Of a stretch of DNA of 59,626 nucleotides, positions 50,504 to 59,626 are shown piece after piece (position 1 is the stretch's first letter; the number at the start of each line of letters is the position of its first letter). This DNA comes from Priapulus caudatus. Lineage: Eukaryota > Priapulida > Priapulimorpha > Priapulimorphida > Priapulidae. Made by a program: the position numbers and the translations under genes. The notes beneath the pieces were generated by a model. The model was not told the origin of the DNA, searched no databases, and saw only the letters and a list, made by a program, of their open reading frames with translations. The stretch covers positions 142,726-202,351 of the forward strand of contig NW_014577132.1 in NCBI RefSeq assembly GCF_000485595.1, read 5' to 3'.

Positions 50504-50559
50504 GTCATGACCATAGATATCATATAACAACGTTGTTATATGATATCTATGGTCATGAC
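50504..50559. repeat. Perfect 56-bp palindrome with no spacer
   Basis: Arms 50504-50531 and 50532-50559 are exact reverse complements centred on AACGTT. There are no mismatches and no loop. Confidence 0.95.
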
Positions 50560-50677
50560 GCTCGCGTCTCGTTTTGCTGTGGAGAATAAATTCAAGAGTG
50601 TCGTTTTTTTCATCAGATATTATTTATATGTGATTAACAATCATAATATGCATAAATTGCTGTGACGTACAATAAAT

Positions 50678-51280
50678 GTGTATGCATTTGAGTTTTGTGA
50701 TCGACTCTCATCCAATCTTAGCATTAACATTAGCGTTAACTTTACGATGTTTCTGACAACGGCTCCCAGGCTTTGCCCAGGCTATAACAAAATCTATAAG
50801 CATAGAGAATTATTTCACGAGTGTTTCCAACAGTCCCATGGGCATAGGCTACCATCGATCTATTTTGCCAACATAACAAGCCAACAGGAGAGCATTAACT
50901 TGCACTGTTGCGCGTTCGCTGCTCGCTGTGTGCCTACCTGTGACGGTGTGTTTCTAATTCCTGCGGTTACTTCCAGAGAAGCTCCTCCCGTCAAGATGTC
51001 ATCACTTCTGCCGCGGTTCGCCAACGACATTCTGACTCCAGGTCGCCAGCTCGATGCTATTTCGCTGCCCCTACTGAATAAAATCCACGTTGATCTGTCA
51101 CGTCGGATAGTCGCGTACGTCGACGGGCATGCAGCTTCTCCGGTCATCACCACGGGAATTATACCTGTTAGTTACTGTTGGACTTCATACTGTTCATACA
51201 ACCCCGTGACGTGCGTGCTTACAATGTACACAAATGAAAACGCGTGTTGTCTGTTGAAAGGTGCGCGGCGAATTGATTAA
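50678..51280 (+). CDS. Longest non-repetitive open frame, unassigned (alternative minus-strand exon)
   Basis: 200 codons, open and not built from repeats. The second half (MSSLLPRFANDILTPGRQLD onward) looks more protein-like than the first. An internal acceptor-like CTTCCAG at about 50980 suggests that only part might be exonic. On the minus strand the same DNA carries an acceptor TAACTAACAG and a donor CACAG|gtaggc that bound an open stretch at about 51165-50942, so the coding strand is undecided. A frame of this length could occur by chance in a window this size. Confidence 0.22.
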   Translation: MYAFEFCDRLSSNLSINISVNFTMFLTTAPRLCPGYNKIYKHRELFHECFQQSHGHRLPSIYFANITSQQESINLHCCAFAARCVPTCDGVFLIPAVTSREAPPVKMSSLLPRFANDILTPGRQLDAISLPLLNKIHVDLSRRIVAYVDGHAASPVITTGIIPVSYCWTSYCSYNPVTCVLTMYTNENACCLLKGARRID

Positions 51281-51513
51281 AGTTGCGGTGCGACACGCGC
51301 CGTTAATCTGCCGTGAAAATATCATGCAAATATTGAGACGAGTACATTGGGGCTTCACCTATATAGCTATTCACGGCTATATATTTCACCTATATAGCGA
51401 GCAAGTAATGTCGCGTAGAAACGGAATAAAACATCCGACCAAAAGTAAAACGGCTGCTACAACTCGAACGATACGACTCTCACCGAACGACCGCGCCAAC
51501 TCATGTACGATAA

Positions 51514-51518
<5 letters not shown>

Positions 51519-51570
<52 letters not shown>
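51519..51570. repeat. (TA)n microsatellite
   Basis: An uninterrupted run of about 25 TA units. Confidence 0.96.
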
Positions 51571-51573
<3 letters not shown>

Positions 51574-53595
51574 GAATACGGAAACAAACTATGCAAGATT
51601 CTATCGAGAAATCTACGCTACCGAACCAAATCCAGCCGGTCGTATGTGAAACGCAAGCACACCGCGTGCCACGCGCGGCTCGAGTGACCGACCGACCAGA
51701 TGCGATTGCACCCAGCCAAGCGCGGCCCGCTGCAGCGGCAACTATCAAACGATTCGTGGCCACGCGCGGGGGTGACAGGGTGATAACGGCACCTCGAGTG
51801 CTAGCGGCAAAACATTACGTGTACGTACGCTCTCCTGTCGTCTCGCAGCCAAGGCTACAGCTTCTACTTGCTTTCGAGGACGTCATCATTATCTGTACTC
51901 CGTGTCGTTGGCCGCAGAGGTTAATTTGATCGAAAGCGAAACGGCGGTAATTACGCTCCCAGATGATACCGATCTCTGCCGCCACCGCCATTATTGATTT
52001 TAGTGTTATCATTTCCCCGCGAGAAATTAACTAGCAGCCGCATCAAAATTTACATATGCAAAATCGCATCGCATCGACAGCTCAAGAAAACCAAATAGGC
52101 GAGCAGCTGCTTTATTTGAATGCATAATTATTGCCGACCCACGCACTGCGAATCTACCGAGCTCTGCCTGCCACCACGTAGACCTATATGTGGCGGCGAT
52201 ACGTACGTACCCATCTCGTCTGCTCAGCCTGTCGGCACTTTGCGCCGATTTCGTGCAGCTCCCTCCATGGTCCAGCCTGTATTTGCGCACTACTCTTCCT
52301 CGCGGTGATTTTTATCCGTCGACGCACGCAGCATCCGTCTTGGCCCTCGCCCTCCGTGATTGGGCTTCTCGTAATGAGGACCAGCCGACACATGTACGGC
52401 CGGAGGCGCCACATGTGTCGGCTACCCCGCTATTCTAGAGAGTTTAACTCCGACGCACACGCCGTATCAAGATGTGAGGGCAGACAGGTTTCCCACCGAC
52501 GGCTGCAGCGCACGCGTTTCGTATAACAACGCGAGAGATGCGTCACTCAAAATTGAGGTTGCGCCGTGCGATAAAAAATAAGCACGAGAATATGCAGAGC
52601 GGCCGCTCTTTATGACTAATATATAGCTATACACTACTGTTATATCCAGCCCGCGTGTCACGTAATTGTGCTTGTCGCTAAAATTTAATTATTATGAGTG
52701 GCATCCAAAGGAAGTTATCAGACAGTAGCCCAAGTTTGCATAACAATCCTGCCGGCATTAGCTGTTTTCGAAAACAGCAAGAATTCCTGGTTTCTGCAAC
52801 TAAGCAAACACAATAAGCAACTATTATTTACTAGTGAAATATTTGTCTATAGACAGCGTTACAAAATGCTGTTATTATTTGCCATCATGAATATGCTATT
52901 AATTATATGATGGCCGTCCCTACTGCAAGCATACTAATTTGTAGGGCTGTTGCGATACAGTATCGTGTCGTAGCAATCAGTACAACAAATACAATAAATA
53001 CATGTATACTGTATTTCACATCGATTATATCAAATATAAAAAGGTTTATTGCGTTTTTTGAGAAATATACTGACTATACTAAAATAATAAACCAGTAAAT
53101 AATATATGTGATCATTATTGCAATATTATAATTCGCAATATAATTTATTTCAGACATCTTTTTATTGAATAATTAGTTAACTAATACTACATAATCGTCT
53201 ATTTGTCAATATTACAAAATTATCATTCAATTGTTATCTAATACCAATCAATCGTACAGTGATAAATATTGCAAAATTTTATAGTAACTACAGCTATATA
53301 TAAAATTCCAATATAAGATTCCAACAAGCACAATCAACAACATATTACATGAAATACTGAACATCGAATAAATTTATGACAAGATTAAAACAGTAATAAC
53401 AACAAAGTTGATTGTAGATGCCATACGTGTCTTTACTCTTTAGTGTAGGCAATCATAACGTGCAACACTATATGAAGCCATGTTAGTATGACTAAAATTT
53501 CACTATGAAGACCATATCAGTGTAAACGCGATGTTAGTGAACAGCATTCACCAGAGATCAGCGTCGTGCTACGACCACCATCTTATTGCGAGGAC
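51571..53595. other. Noncoding DNA
   Basis: GC-richer with overlapping open frames to about 52550, then very AT-rich from 52680. No splice-bounded exon recognised. Confidence 0.5.
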
Positions 53596-53599
53596 CATC

Positions 53600-53935
53600 T
53601 GAGTATTTACACCATCATAAAATCAAAAACAACTCAGAATGAACAACATTTCAGCAGGCACACAGCACCAATGCGTGGTCTGTCTCGCTATGACCACCAC
53701 CTTAGCATGAACACCACCTCAGCATAAACACCACCTCACTATGAACATCATCTTATCATGAACACCCCGTCACCGTGGACACTATAGCATCATGCAAACC
53801 AACTCCGTGTGAATACCATCTCACTATGAGCACCTCCTCAGCATGAACACACACTCAGCATGAATACCATATCACTGTGAGCACCACCTCAGCATGAGCA
53901 TTGATCACCTGGGCATTAACACCACCACATTCAGG
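53600..53935 (+). repeat. Degenerate 20-bp minisatellite
   Basis: Imperfect units of the type ACCACCTCAGCATGAACACC, more than ten copies. It lies downstream of the ANKEF1 poly(A) signal. Confidence 0.85.
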
Positions 53936-53998
53936 TAGCAGCACACCACGGTATGTATGGTACGGTACGTGTGTCTACAAATCTGCGGCCATTCGATA

Positions 53999-54004
53999 TT
54001 TATT
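53999..54004 (-). terminator. Candidate poly(A) signal of ANKEF1
   Basis: AATAAA on the minus strand, about 140 nt past the ANKEF1 stop and just beyond the partial third copy of the 90-bp repeat. The distance suits a short 3' UTR. Confidence 0.55.
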
Positions 54005-54006
54005 TA

Positions 54007-54211
54007 CGATTTCTGTAAATACATTCTTGGCGTGTGTCTATATCCTCTCTTCAGCTCTCTTCATCATGCCCTGTGGATCGAACGTGCGTCCAGAACCATT
54101 CTCTGTAAACACCTTCTTGGCGTGTATCTATGCCTACTCTTCAGCTCATTTTACTGTGCCACGCGAGTCCAATGTGCGCCCAGACACGTTCTCCGTAAAT
54201 ACCCTCTTGGC
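54007..54211 (-). repeat. 90-bp tandem repeat spanning the ANKEF1 stop codon
   Basis: Unit 1 is 54211-54122 (coding end and stop), unit 2 is 54121-54032 (3' UTR), and a partial unit 3 runs from 54031 to about 54007. The period is exactly 90 bp, or 30 codons. Unit 2 read in frame gives AKKVFTENGSGRTFDPQG and so on, close to unit 1 AKRVFTENVSGRTLDSRG, with many differences at third codon positions. The stop TGA of unit 1 aligns with AGA in unit 2. Confidence 0.85.
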
Positions 54212-54502
54212 ATTTTCTTCGAAGCCTCGCTCAATTGTGGAGAAGTCAACGGCGTCGGAACCGTACCTCTTCCGTCGCTCCTCCAGCCACTCCGTCGTGT
54301 ACGCACGATTGGGATAGTTCCTCATCCGGCTCGGCAGCGTGAAGGTGATGTCCTCCTGACATCGGTCGAGGGCGGCAGATAGCCTAGAGAGCGGCGTGGA
54401 GGTAGGTCTAGACGGTGGTGTGCTGGCCGCTCGCCGGACCGGAGGAGACGTAGCCCCGGATGCCGACTTCTTTCTTCTGTCACCTTGACGACCGGATGCC
54501 TT
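54146..54502 (-). CDS. ANKEF1: ANKEF1 terminal exon with stop
   Basis: The acceptor is CGAACATGGCAG and the TGA stop is at 54148-54146. It encodes residues 684-801: a basic Ser/Thr/Pro/Arg segment, then the conserved EDITFTLP and EWLEERRKRYGSDAVDF blocks. The last 22 residues come from the first unit of a 90-bp tandem repeat, so this protein end may differ from the ancestral one. Confidence 0.93.
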   Translation of the reverse strand, partial: KASGRQGDRRKKSASGATSPPVRRAASTPPSRPTSTPLSRLSAALDRCQEDITFTLPSRMRNYPNRAYTTEWLEERRKRYGSDAVDFSTIERGFEENAKRVFTENVSGRTLDSRGTVK

Positions 54503-57500
54503 CTGCCATGTTCGAAAATGAATCATTCAATGGCATTTAGTACCAACGTCTGTGTGCCATAGTTTCGTGAATAAATTCACAAATGCAAGTGTTAAAAACA
54601 GATTCAGAAAAACATAACTTAAATAGCACACAGGGTTCTTCCCATGTCTTTAATGCATGTCGGGGCTGACATGCCTTCAAAGCTGAAGCTATTTTGCAAC
54701 ATCTATTAAAACGTTCAACATTATTTAATTTCCAGCTGTGTACTTTTGACAATCCCAAAACAGTCCTGTTGTGTTTTCACAGCTTGAAGTATACGTCTGT
54801 GATCTGATCGGCTTTACCTGTGTATTGGCGCCACTTATCACACGAGTAATTGACTCCAATTGGTACAACCCCCTCCCTTGCCCTCCCCTATCCATTCATA
54901 AACGACATAGGTTCTGAAATCCCTGGGGAGAATACCAGCACACATACAAACCTTTGTTTCAAGCGAGTCTGGCCCCGACAGTTCAGAAGGCACTACATCT
55001 TTAGCTGGCGTACTTTTTGATCGCTGAACTCCCTTTGGATTAGCTGTGCTTTTTCCTTTACCTTTGCTTTTCCCACTTTTGCCCTTGGAGCCATTATTGA
55101 GCAGTTCAGGACTGCACAGAGACTCAATGAATGCCACCACGTCTGGCATAGCCCATTCTCTGGCTACATCCACAGCCATGAGACCTATGCAATACAGGAA
55201 ATGGTCGCTAGATGAAAATAATTGACATAAGATTGGTAAAATACCATTGGAATCCACACTCCTGAATACCTTTCTATTGTATATCCATAATGACATCATA
55301 AATTTTACAGTCACATGCACGTGAAGCATATGAAATACAAAATAATTGGCCTGCTAATAAGTGCACTGAATTTTAGATAACAAAATTTTTCCAAAAAGGT
55401 GACACAGAAATTAAGAGCCACAAAACTGCTGGGTAAAAGCACCTTTTTTATTTTCGTAGTGCAACTGTGCTCCCTTGAGAATAAGGAAGTTGATAACATC
55501 AATCTTTGACGTCTGTATAGCTCTCATCAGTGGAGTTGCACCATAAAGAGACTGTGAATTAACGTTGGCTCCTGTAACATAATATGCACAGTTAATTTCC
55601 ACAGTTAGCTCACTGTCGCGAGTCCCTTCCAAAATATACCTAACCACATACATCACAATAAATAGAAATCATTTCAAGGATGGCACGTGAAATTACAGCC
55701 ATCCAAATATGAATGCACATGTACATGTAAATTATGACCACTAATTTTTGAACTTTATCAAAGTAAATAGAATCAAACAAAACATACCGTATTGTATCAA
55801 CAGCTTTACAATTGGAAAGCTTCCACTATAGCAAGCATGGTGCAATGCAGTCCATTTTAAGTTGTCGAGCGCATTCACATCGGCTCTAAAAACATGAACA
55901 AATACACTTTCTACTGTCAAAGTAAATACTTAGAAGTCAAATAAAGACATATATGCATATTTTAATTAAACTTCTCTCTGCACCTGTTGCATTACATTTT
56001 TTTTTGCAAAAGTCACCACAACATGCACCACATGTTTAATATGATCTCACAAGCGTGTAGGTGTTCGCACACACAAAATGTGAACATTCCACCCAAAACA
56101 CTCACCCATGTTGCAGGAGAAACTCAGCTGCTTCAATATTCCCATCAGCACATGCAGAAATTAGAGGCGTCCTGTAGTATTTATCCTGGACGTTAACTGT
56201 CGCATGGTTACATTCAAATGCGTCCAGCATTGACTCAAAATCTTTTGCTCTTGCAGCCTCACTCAGGCTTATGTAAGTCTTCCGTGGTTTTTCCTCGTAC
56301 CACATCGAATCATCCTGGATTGGATTTTCTGGCCACGTCTCATTGTCCAATCTGTAGTTTACATAAAATGGAATAAATTAATAAACAATTGTAATTGTCA
56401 TAACTGCAAGCTTGACTAGAGATTAGACTAGTAGCAATTAATAGATGTAACTGTGCAACCAGTGTTGAACAGGCCAAAGCAAAGCAAAATCCCACACGAG
56501 CTTGTACAAATTCAGGAATCCAGAATTAAAAATAACCAGTGTGCTACCTGCTAGCCTGGATGAATGGTGTGTATTTGGGTATCATGTTCTGTGGCACACC
56601 AGCATGAGCTATCAGAGGCATATCAGTATTCACACAGATTGGTACTGTGTTGGCATTGTGTTTTGACTTGCCACTAGCTCGTCCTTTCTTTGCTCCTTTA
56701 GCCTTCTTTGTGCCCTTCTTCTTCTTCTCTTTGTTTATCAGGTGTGCCCTGTATTGTTTTGGCACATAGGTTCCCTTGAGAAATTCGACGTAGTTGAGAG
56801 TCCCGTCGCCATTTTTGTCATGCAGATCGCTGATGCGCGCCTTTCCGGTGTCATCAACCGGTGCCGCAAAAACTTCCAAACATGTCCAGAATGTATCGGC
56901 AGGCAACCGCTTTGTCTTCTCTGAATCTTGGAGCTGAAATTCATCGACGAGTTTCTCTGCAAATGTGCAGGACCAGTCATACAGACGTACTGCCTCTGGC
57001 TCCCCAAACGTTGCTCCAACCATCTTTTGGCTCGGAACTCTGCTCGGCAACTTCTCAGCCCTCCGCAACTCCTTGGAGGTGCTCGTCCAGCCCATCTCTT
57101 TAGCGAGAATTTTTGCCACGAGTCCATCATTGTTTTTCGTTTTTGCTTCACAGCCTGTGTGGTAAATCGTGTTCAATCACATTGCTAGCGCATGGAAATT
57201 TCTGTTACTCTTGCTGCGTATATAGAATCATTTTTACAGCTGCATTTCTACATAGCAGATAAAAGAGTGGGTATCGACCCATAAAGTGCTGATGTCTAAT
57301 AAATATGTGTAAAACAATACAACAGGGAAGATCATTGCCAATACAGAAGAATTTACCTCTCAGTGACAGAAACTTGCATATTTTTGTTGATCCACTTCTT
57401 GCAGCCATGTGTAGAGGTGTGTCGCCTGTGCTGCACGGTATATTGAAATTTGCTCCGTATGCTGACAGGTAAATGAGTGCTTCCAAGTAGCCAACCTCTG

Positions 57501-58996
57501 CTGCCCAGTGAGCTGGTGTGATGCCCATATAGTTTGCATTATTGGGGTTGGCTCCTCGTTCAAGTAGGGTGAGTAGCAGTGCTCCTGCCTTACTGCTACA
57601 TGCAGCAAGAAGAGGGGTCTTCCCAGTCTTAGAGATAAACAGAAAAATGAACTTTATCGTATTGGTTTCTTATCTGAAATTCACTGCAGAATTTTTACAC
57701 AGAAATGTCAATTTGATCCAGATACACTGAATAGTTATTACAGTATTTGTTTACAGAAAGCTAACGCATAATTTTAGGAGTAGGCCATGTTTCACACACA
57801 TAATATAGCAGATAAGGTCTATGTCCCCCTGACCTCTGTTTGACCTGGCTGTTGAACCCTGATATATATATAGGGTTAGGATTAGGGTTAGTCAGAAATA
57901 GCTAAACGAGCCAGGTCAAACAGAGGTCAGGGGGACATAGACCCTACGAGCCATAATATAACCTCGTACATGTAAAAACTAATTAAAACTTTGAAAAAAA
58001 CACAATGAAAACGTGTTATTGGGAAATATTTTGGCATGATATTAAAGGGTTGACCAGTGTGGTTCCACAAACAAAGATTCATTTGAGAGTGGCCTTACAT
58101 ATCGCAATTAAAATACCTTATCAGTGACTTGCAAGCTAGCACCAGCCTGCAGCATGGCAAGGCACACCTCTTCCATGTCTGGACCACCTTCAGCAGCCAT
58201 AATTAAGGCCGATCTCCCTTGCTCATCAGTAACATTTGGATCAGCACCCCAACTTAGAATTATATTCAGACACTCCACATGCCTCCTAGTTGATGTCAGA
58301 CAGTAGAATACGATTGCTGAAAAATAGATATATCAATTAGATTACACACACATTACAGTGATAAAATTTGGTTTACCTTGAGAAGTTTAGGTTAGATTTT
58401 TAAGGTCTAATTTTCTAGGTAAGGCAATATAAGGTAAGTGTGTGCCTGTGTGTGTCTGTGTGTGTGTGCCTATCTACAATTGTATCAAGCGTGTCTATAC
58501 CATTGTATAGATATGTTTACAATTTTATGCATAAAACCCAGATTGTTGATATATTGTTACTCACTTCTTCCATCAGAATCTTTAATATTCATTTCTGCCC
58601 CTGCTTCTAGTAAGATGAGAAGCATTTGCACATGACCATATTCCGCTGCTCTCATAGCAGGAGTTCTCATCTTTGTATCAACAACATTTGTATCTGCCCC
58701 GAGTCGCAACAACAAACTGGAAATCGGCAAAAAAACAGGAAAAATGTATCGATTACAAAATACATCCCAACGTCAACACATTTATTGACTAATTGTGAGA
58801 ATCATCAATAAAAACAAACTAGCAGCATCCATACTTTACCACATTACAGTTAAACGTTTTCTGAGAATGAGGTAGTGTCTGACCTGGCCGATTCGTCGTC
58901 GTTGTTTATTGCAGCCCAGTGAAGGGGTGTTTCTCCTGTTTCTGGACTTCCAAAATTTATAATGTTGGGTAAGGCTTTACCTACGAGATTCTCAAC
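54146..58996 (-). CDS. ANKEF1: ANKEF1 (ankyrin repeat and EF-hand domain protein 1), ten exons, 5' end missing
   Basis: The gene is joined from exons 58996-58884, 58716-58565, 58316-58117, 57627-57357, 57154-56548, 56351-56106, 55885-55788, 55571-55443, 55184-54952 and 54502-54146. All introns are GT-AG and all phases agree, giving 2406 nt, or 801 visible residues plus stop. Counting from the first visible residue, ankyrin repeats span about 16-245, a canonical EF-hand loop lies at 358-369 (D358, N360, D362, T364, N366, E369), a lysine-rich linker follows at about 386-410, ankyrin repeats resume at about 505-629, then a basic Ser/Lys linker and a charged C-terminus. This order is characteristic of ANKEF1/ANKRD5, a flagellum-associated protein in vertebrates. 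Compared with my recollection of the vertebrate protein (about 775 residues), roughly 35-40 N-terminal residues are missing, so at least one exon lies upstream, probably outside the window. Identity comes from recognising conserved blocks by eye, not from a search. Confidence 0.93.
54952..55184 (-). CDS. ANKEF1: ANKEF1 exon i: last ankyrin helices and basic linker
   Basis: The acceptor is TATTGCATAG and the donor is ACAAAG|gtttgt. Residues 606-683 complete the last ankyrin-like repeat (GLMAVDVAREWAMPDVVAF). They then run into a low-complexity lysine/serine/glycine linker that is likely disordered. The exon ends in phase 0. Confidence 0.9.
55443..55571 (-). CDS. ANKEF1: ANKEF1 exon h: ankyrin repeat
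   Basis: The acceptor is TTATGTTACAG. The donor AAAAAG|gtgctt is weaker than the others but keeps phase into the next exon. It encodes residues 563-606, with GATPLMRAIQTSKIDVINFL and the start of the KKG motif that is completed in the following exon. Confidence 0.9.
55788..55885 (-). CDS. ANKEF1: ANKEF1 exon g: ankyrin repeat
   Basis: A 98-nt exon with acceptor CATGTTTTTAG and donor ATACG|gtatgt. It encodes residues 530-563, including GADVNALDNLKWTALHHACY and SGSFPIVKLLIQYG. Confidence 0.92.
56106..56351 (-). CDS. ANKEF1: ANKEF1 exon f: start of second ankyrin block
   Basis: The acceptor is TAAACTACAG and the donor is CATGG|gtgagt. Residues 448-530 include the conserved ENPIQDDSMWY motif and an ankyrin repeat, YYRTPLISACADGNIEAAEF. 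The high motif conservation makes this exon one of the firmest in the gene. Confidence 0.95.
56548..57154 (-). CDS. ANKEF1: ANKEF1 exon e: EF-hand and lysine-rich linker
   Basis: This is the largest exon (607 nt), with acceptor TTTACCACACAG and donor GCTAGCAG|gtagca. It encodes residues 246-448. It finishes the N-terminal ankyrin domain (the KELRRAEKL helix is a family landmark), then carries an EF-hand region with loop DKNGDGTLNYVE at 358-369, which has every calcium-coordinating position. A KEKKKKGTKKAKGAKKGR linker follows, then VPICVNTDMP, which matches the family's post-linker motif. Confidence 0.95.
57357..57627 (-). CDS. ANKEF1: ANKEF1 exon d: three ankyrin repeats
   Basis: The acceptor is TTTATCTCTAAG and the donor is CTGAGAG|gtaaat. 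Residues 156-245 hold three regular repeats: TGKTPLLAACSSKAGALLL, MGITPAHWAAEVGYLEALIY and TGDTPLHMAARSGSTKICKF. The last base starts the codon for Gly246. Confidence 0.94.
57808..57951. mobile_element. Foldback MITE with TTAGGG core and 9-bp target duplication, in an ANKEF1 intron
   Basis: Inverted arms are 57808-57850 and 57909-57951 (43 nt, identical except near the outer end). The core holds TTAGGG-type repeats. The exact 9-bp sequence CATAATATA flanks both sides (57799-57807 and 57952-57960), as expected of a target site duplication. It lies in the intron between the exons ending at 58117 and starting at 57627. No coding capacity. Confidence 0.85.
58117..58316 (-). CDS. ANKEF1: ANKEF1 exon c: ankyrin repeats
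   Basis: The acceptor is CTATTTTTCAG and the donor is GATAAG|gtattt. Residues 89-155 include the family-typical block TIVFYCLTSTRRHVECL, which replaces a canonical ankyrin helix, followed by GRSALIMAAEGGPDMEEVCL. The exon ends in phase 0. Confidence 0.93.
58565..58716 (-). CDS. ANKEF1: ANKEF1 exon b: ankyrin repeats
   Basis: The acceptor is GATTTCCAG and the donor is the strong site AAGAA|gtgagt. Residues 38-88 complete the first visible ankyrin repeat (LLLRLGADTNVVD) and supply a second (RTPAMRAAEYGHVQMLLILL). The exon leaves one base of codon 89. Confidence 0.93.
58884..58996 (-). CDS. ANKEF1: ANKEF1 exon a (first visible): start of ankyrin block
   Basis: The acceptor is a pyrimidine-rich tract ending TTTTGTAG and the donor is CCAG|gtcaga. 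The exon encodes residues 1-37 plus two bases of residue 38. It contains the first ankyrin helix signature, GETPLHWAAINNDDE. The exon enters in phase 0, so an earlier coding exon must exist; no convincing one is visible between 59000 and 59626. Confidence 0.9.
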
Positions 58997-59626
58997 CTAC
59001 AAAACAATAGATTAACATTGCTATCATTCATTTCTACCAAATTTATTGCAGGTTTCATAAATCACATATATATATGTTAATATTTAAAATTACTACATGA
59101 AATGTAAACCGACCAGGCTCTCCGACTGTTACACGTCGTAGGCCAACGTAGTGTTAAGCGAGAAGGAAACTTGTGGCTACATGAAATGATACATATAAGT
59201 TAACACTTGGCCATTCCTGCAATCATTTTGGGCAGATCCAAAAATGCTGGGGAAGGGGTCTGCTGGTGAATGCAGGGCGTTGGGGCATTAGGGGGTGGAC
59301 CAATAAAGTTATTTCTAGTAACAAGTGCCGCAGAGCGACAGCGCTCAATTGACGTGTACTGTAGCCGGGTATTCTTCTGATAAACTCACTGGCAACCGAA
59401 TCAAGTGCGCCCTCCTGCCACCGCATTGATAGGCTTTGCTATACCGGTAGTACAGTAATAAAGATATAGCTGTGTAACTTTAATGACTTCGCTATATTAA
59501 CATTATCATGGTATGCGTCGAGCGCAAGCGTAGTGGTGGTGGTGGGAGGGGGGGGCGAATGAAGGGGGCTCTAATAGCCAAAGCAGTTCAGTCCTTTGTT
59601 AACAGTCAACAAATCCATGTTTAACC
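58997..59626. other. Upstream flank or intron of ANKEF1
   Basis: Must include intron sequence upstream of the first visible exon. No exon encoding the missing N-terminus was found; a G-rich run lies at about 59535-59556. Confidence 0.55.

Noticed and set aside
59223-59426. Missing ANKEF1 N-terminal exon
   Set aside because: The minus-strand open frame here has no similarity to the expected N-terminus and no donor in the right phase.

Overview
This window looks like nuclear DNA from an animal, probably an invertebrate. The evidence is spliced genes with GT-AG introns, dense dinucleotide microsatellites and minisatellites, a tRNA-derived SINE, several nonautonomous DNA transposons, and interstitial TTAGGG telomere-type repeats. 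CpG does not look strongly depleted by eye. I cannot name the species from sequence alone. There are no operons, ribosomal RNA genes, CRISPR arrays or prokaryotic features.

One gene is well supported. On the minus strand, 58996 down to 54146 holds ten in-phase coding exons of an ANKEF1 (ankyrin repeat and EF-hand domain protein 1, also called ANKRD5) orthologue. The first exon or exons lie beyond the right edge. The 801 visible residues run in the family order: N-terminal ankyrin block, central EF-hand with a fully canonical calcium loop, lysine-rich linker, second ankyrin block, basic low-complexity segment, conserved charged C-terminus. The stop codon lies inside a 90-bp (30-codon) tandem repeat that continues into the 3' UTR. 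The repeat has kept codon-like substitutions there, so the protein end appears to have been duplicated and then cut short.

Three further minus-strand exons have good splice sites but no recognised family: 49151-48885, 12360-12126 (terminal, with poly(A) signals) and 11813-11548. Two of them share a CC-x2-C-x6-LK-x2-A motif and have compatible phases, so they could belong to one gene with an intron of about 37 kb. The terminal exon sits in the wrong order relative to its best phase partner. A few weaker exon or ORF candidates are listed with low confidence.

Layout: 1-450 minisatellite; 450-10660 mostly unique noncoding DNA with two minisatellites and AT repeats; 10667-11483 a TIR element with about 100-bp inverted ends; 11548-12360 unassigned exons; 13540-14205 foldbacks and a degenerate GTAGCA repeat; 17-41 kb noncoding DNA with many CT, CA and GTGC repeats, a SINE at about 22.6 kb, TATA-type promoter candidates near 30.7-31.5 kb and a GC-rich block at 38.3-39 kb; 44308-44631 a hAT-like MITE with a 6-bp target duplication; 48.9-50.6 kb an unassigned exon, two foldback elements carrying TTAGGG repeats, a 12-bp repeat and a perfect 56-bp palindrome; 53.6-59 kb ANKEF1 with a third copy of the foldback family in an intron.

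The most notable system is this small foldback transposon family (49257-49472, 49660-49922, 57808-57951). The members have related termini around AGGGTCTATGTCCCCC, two have exact 9-bp target site duplications, and all carry telomere-type repeats inside.
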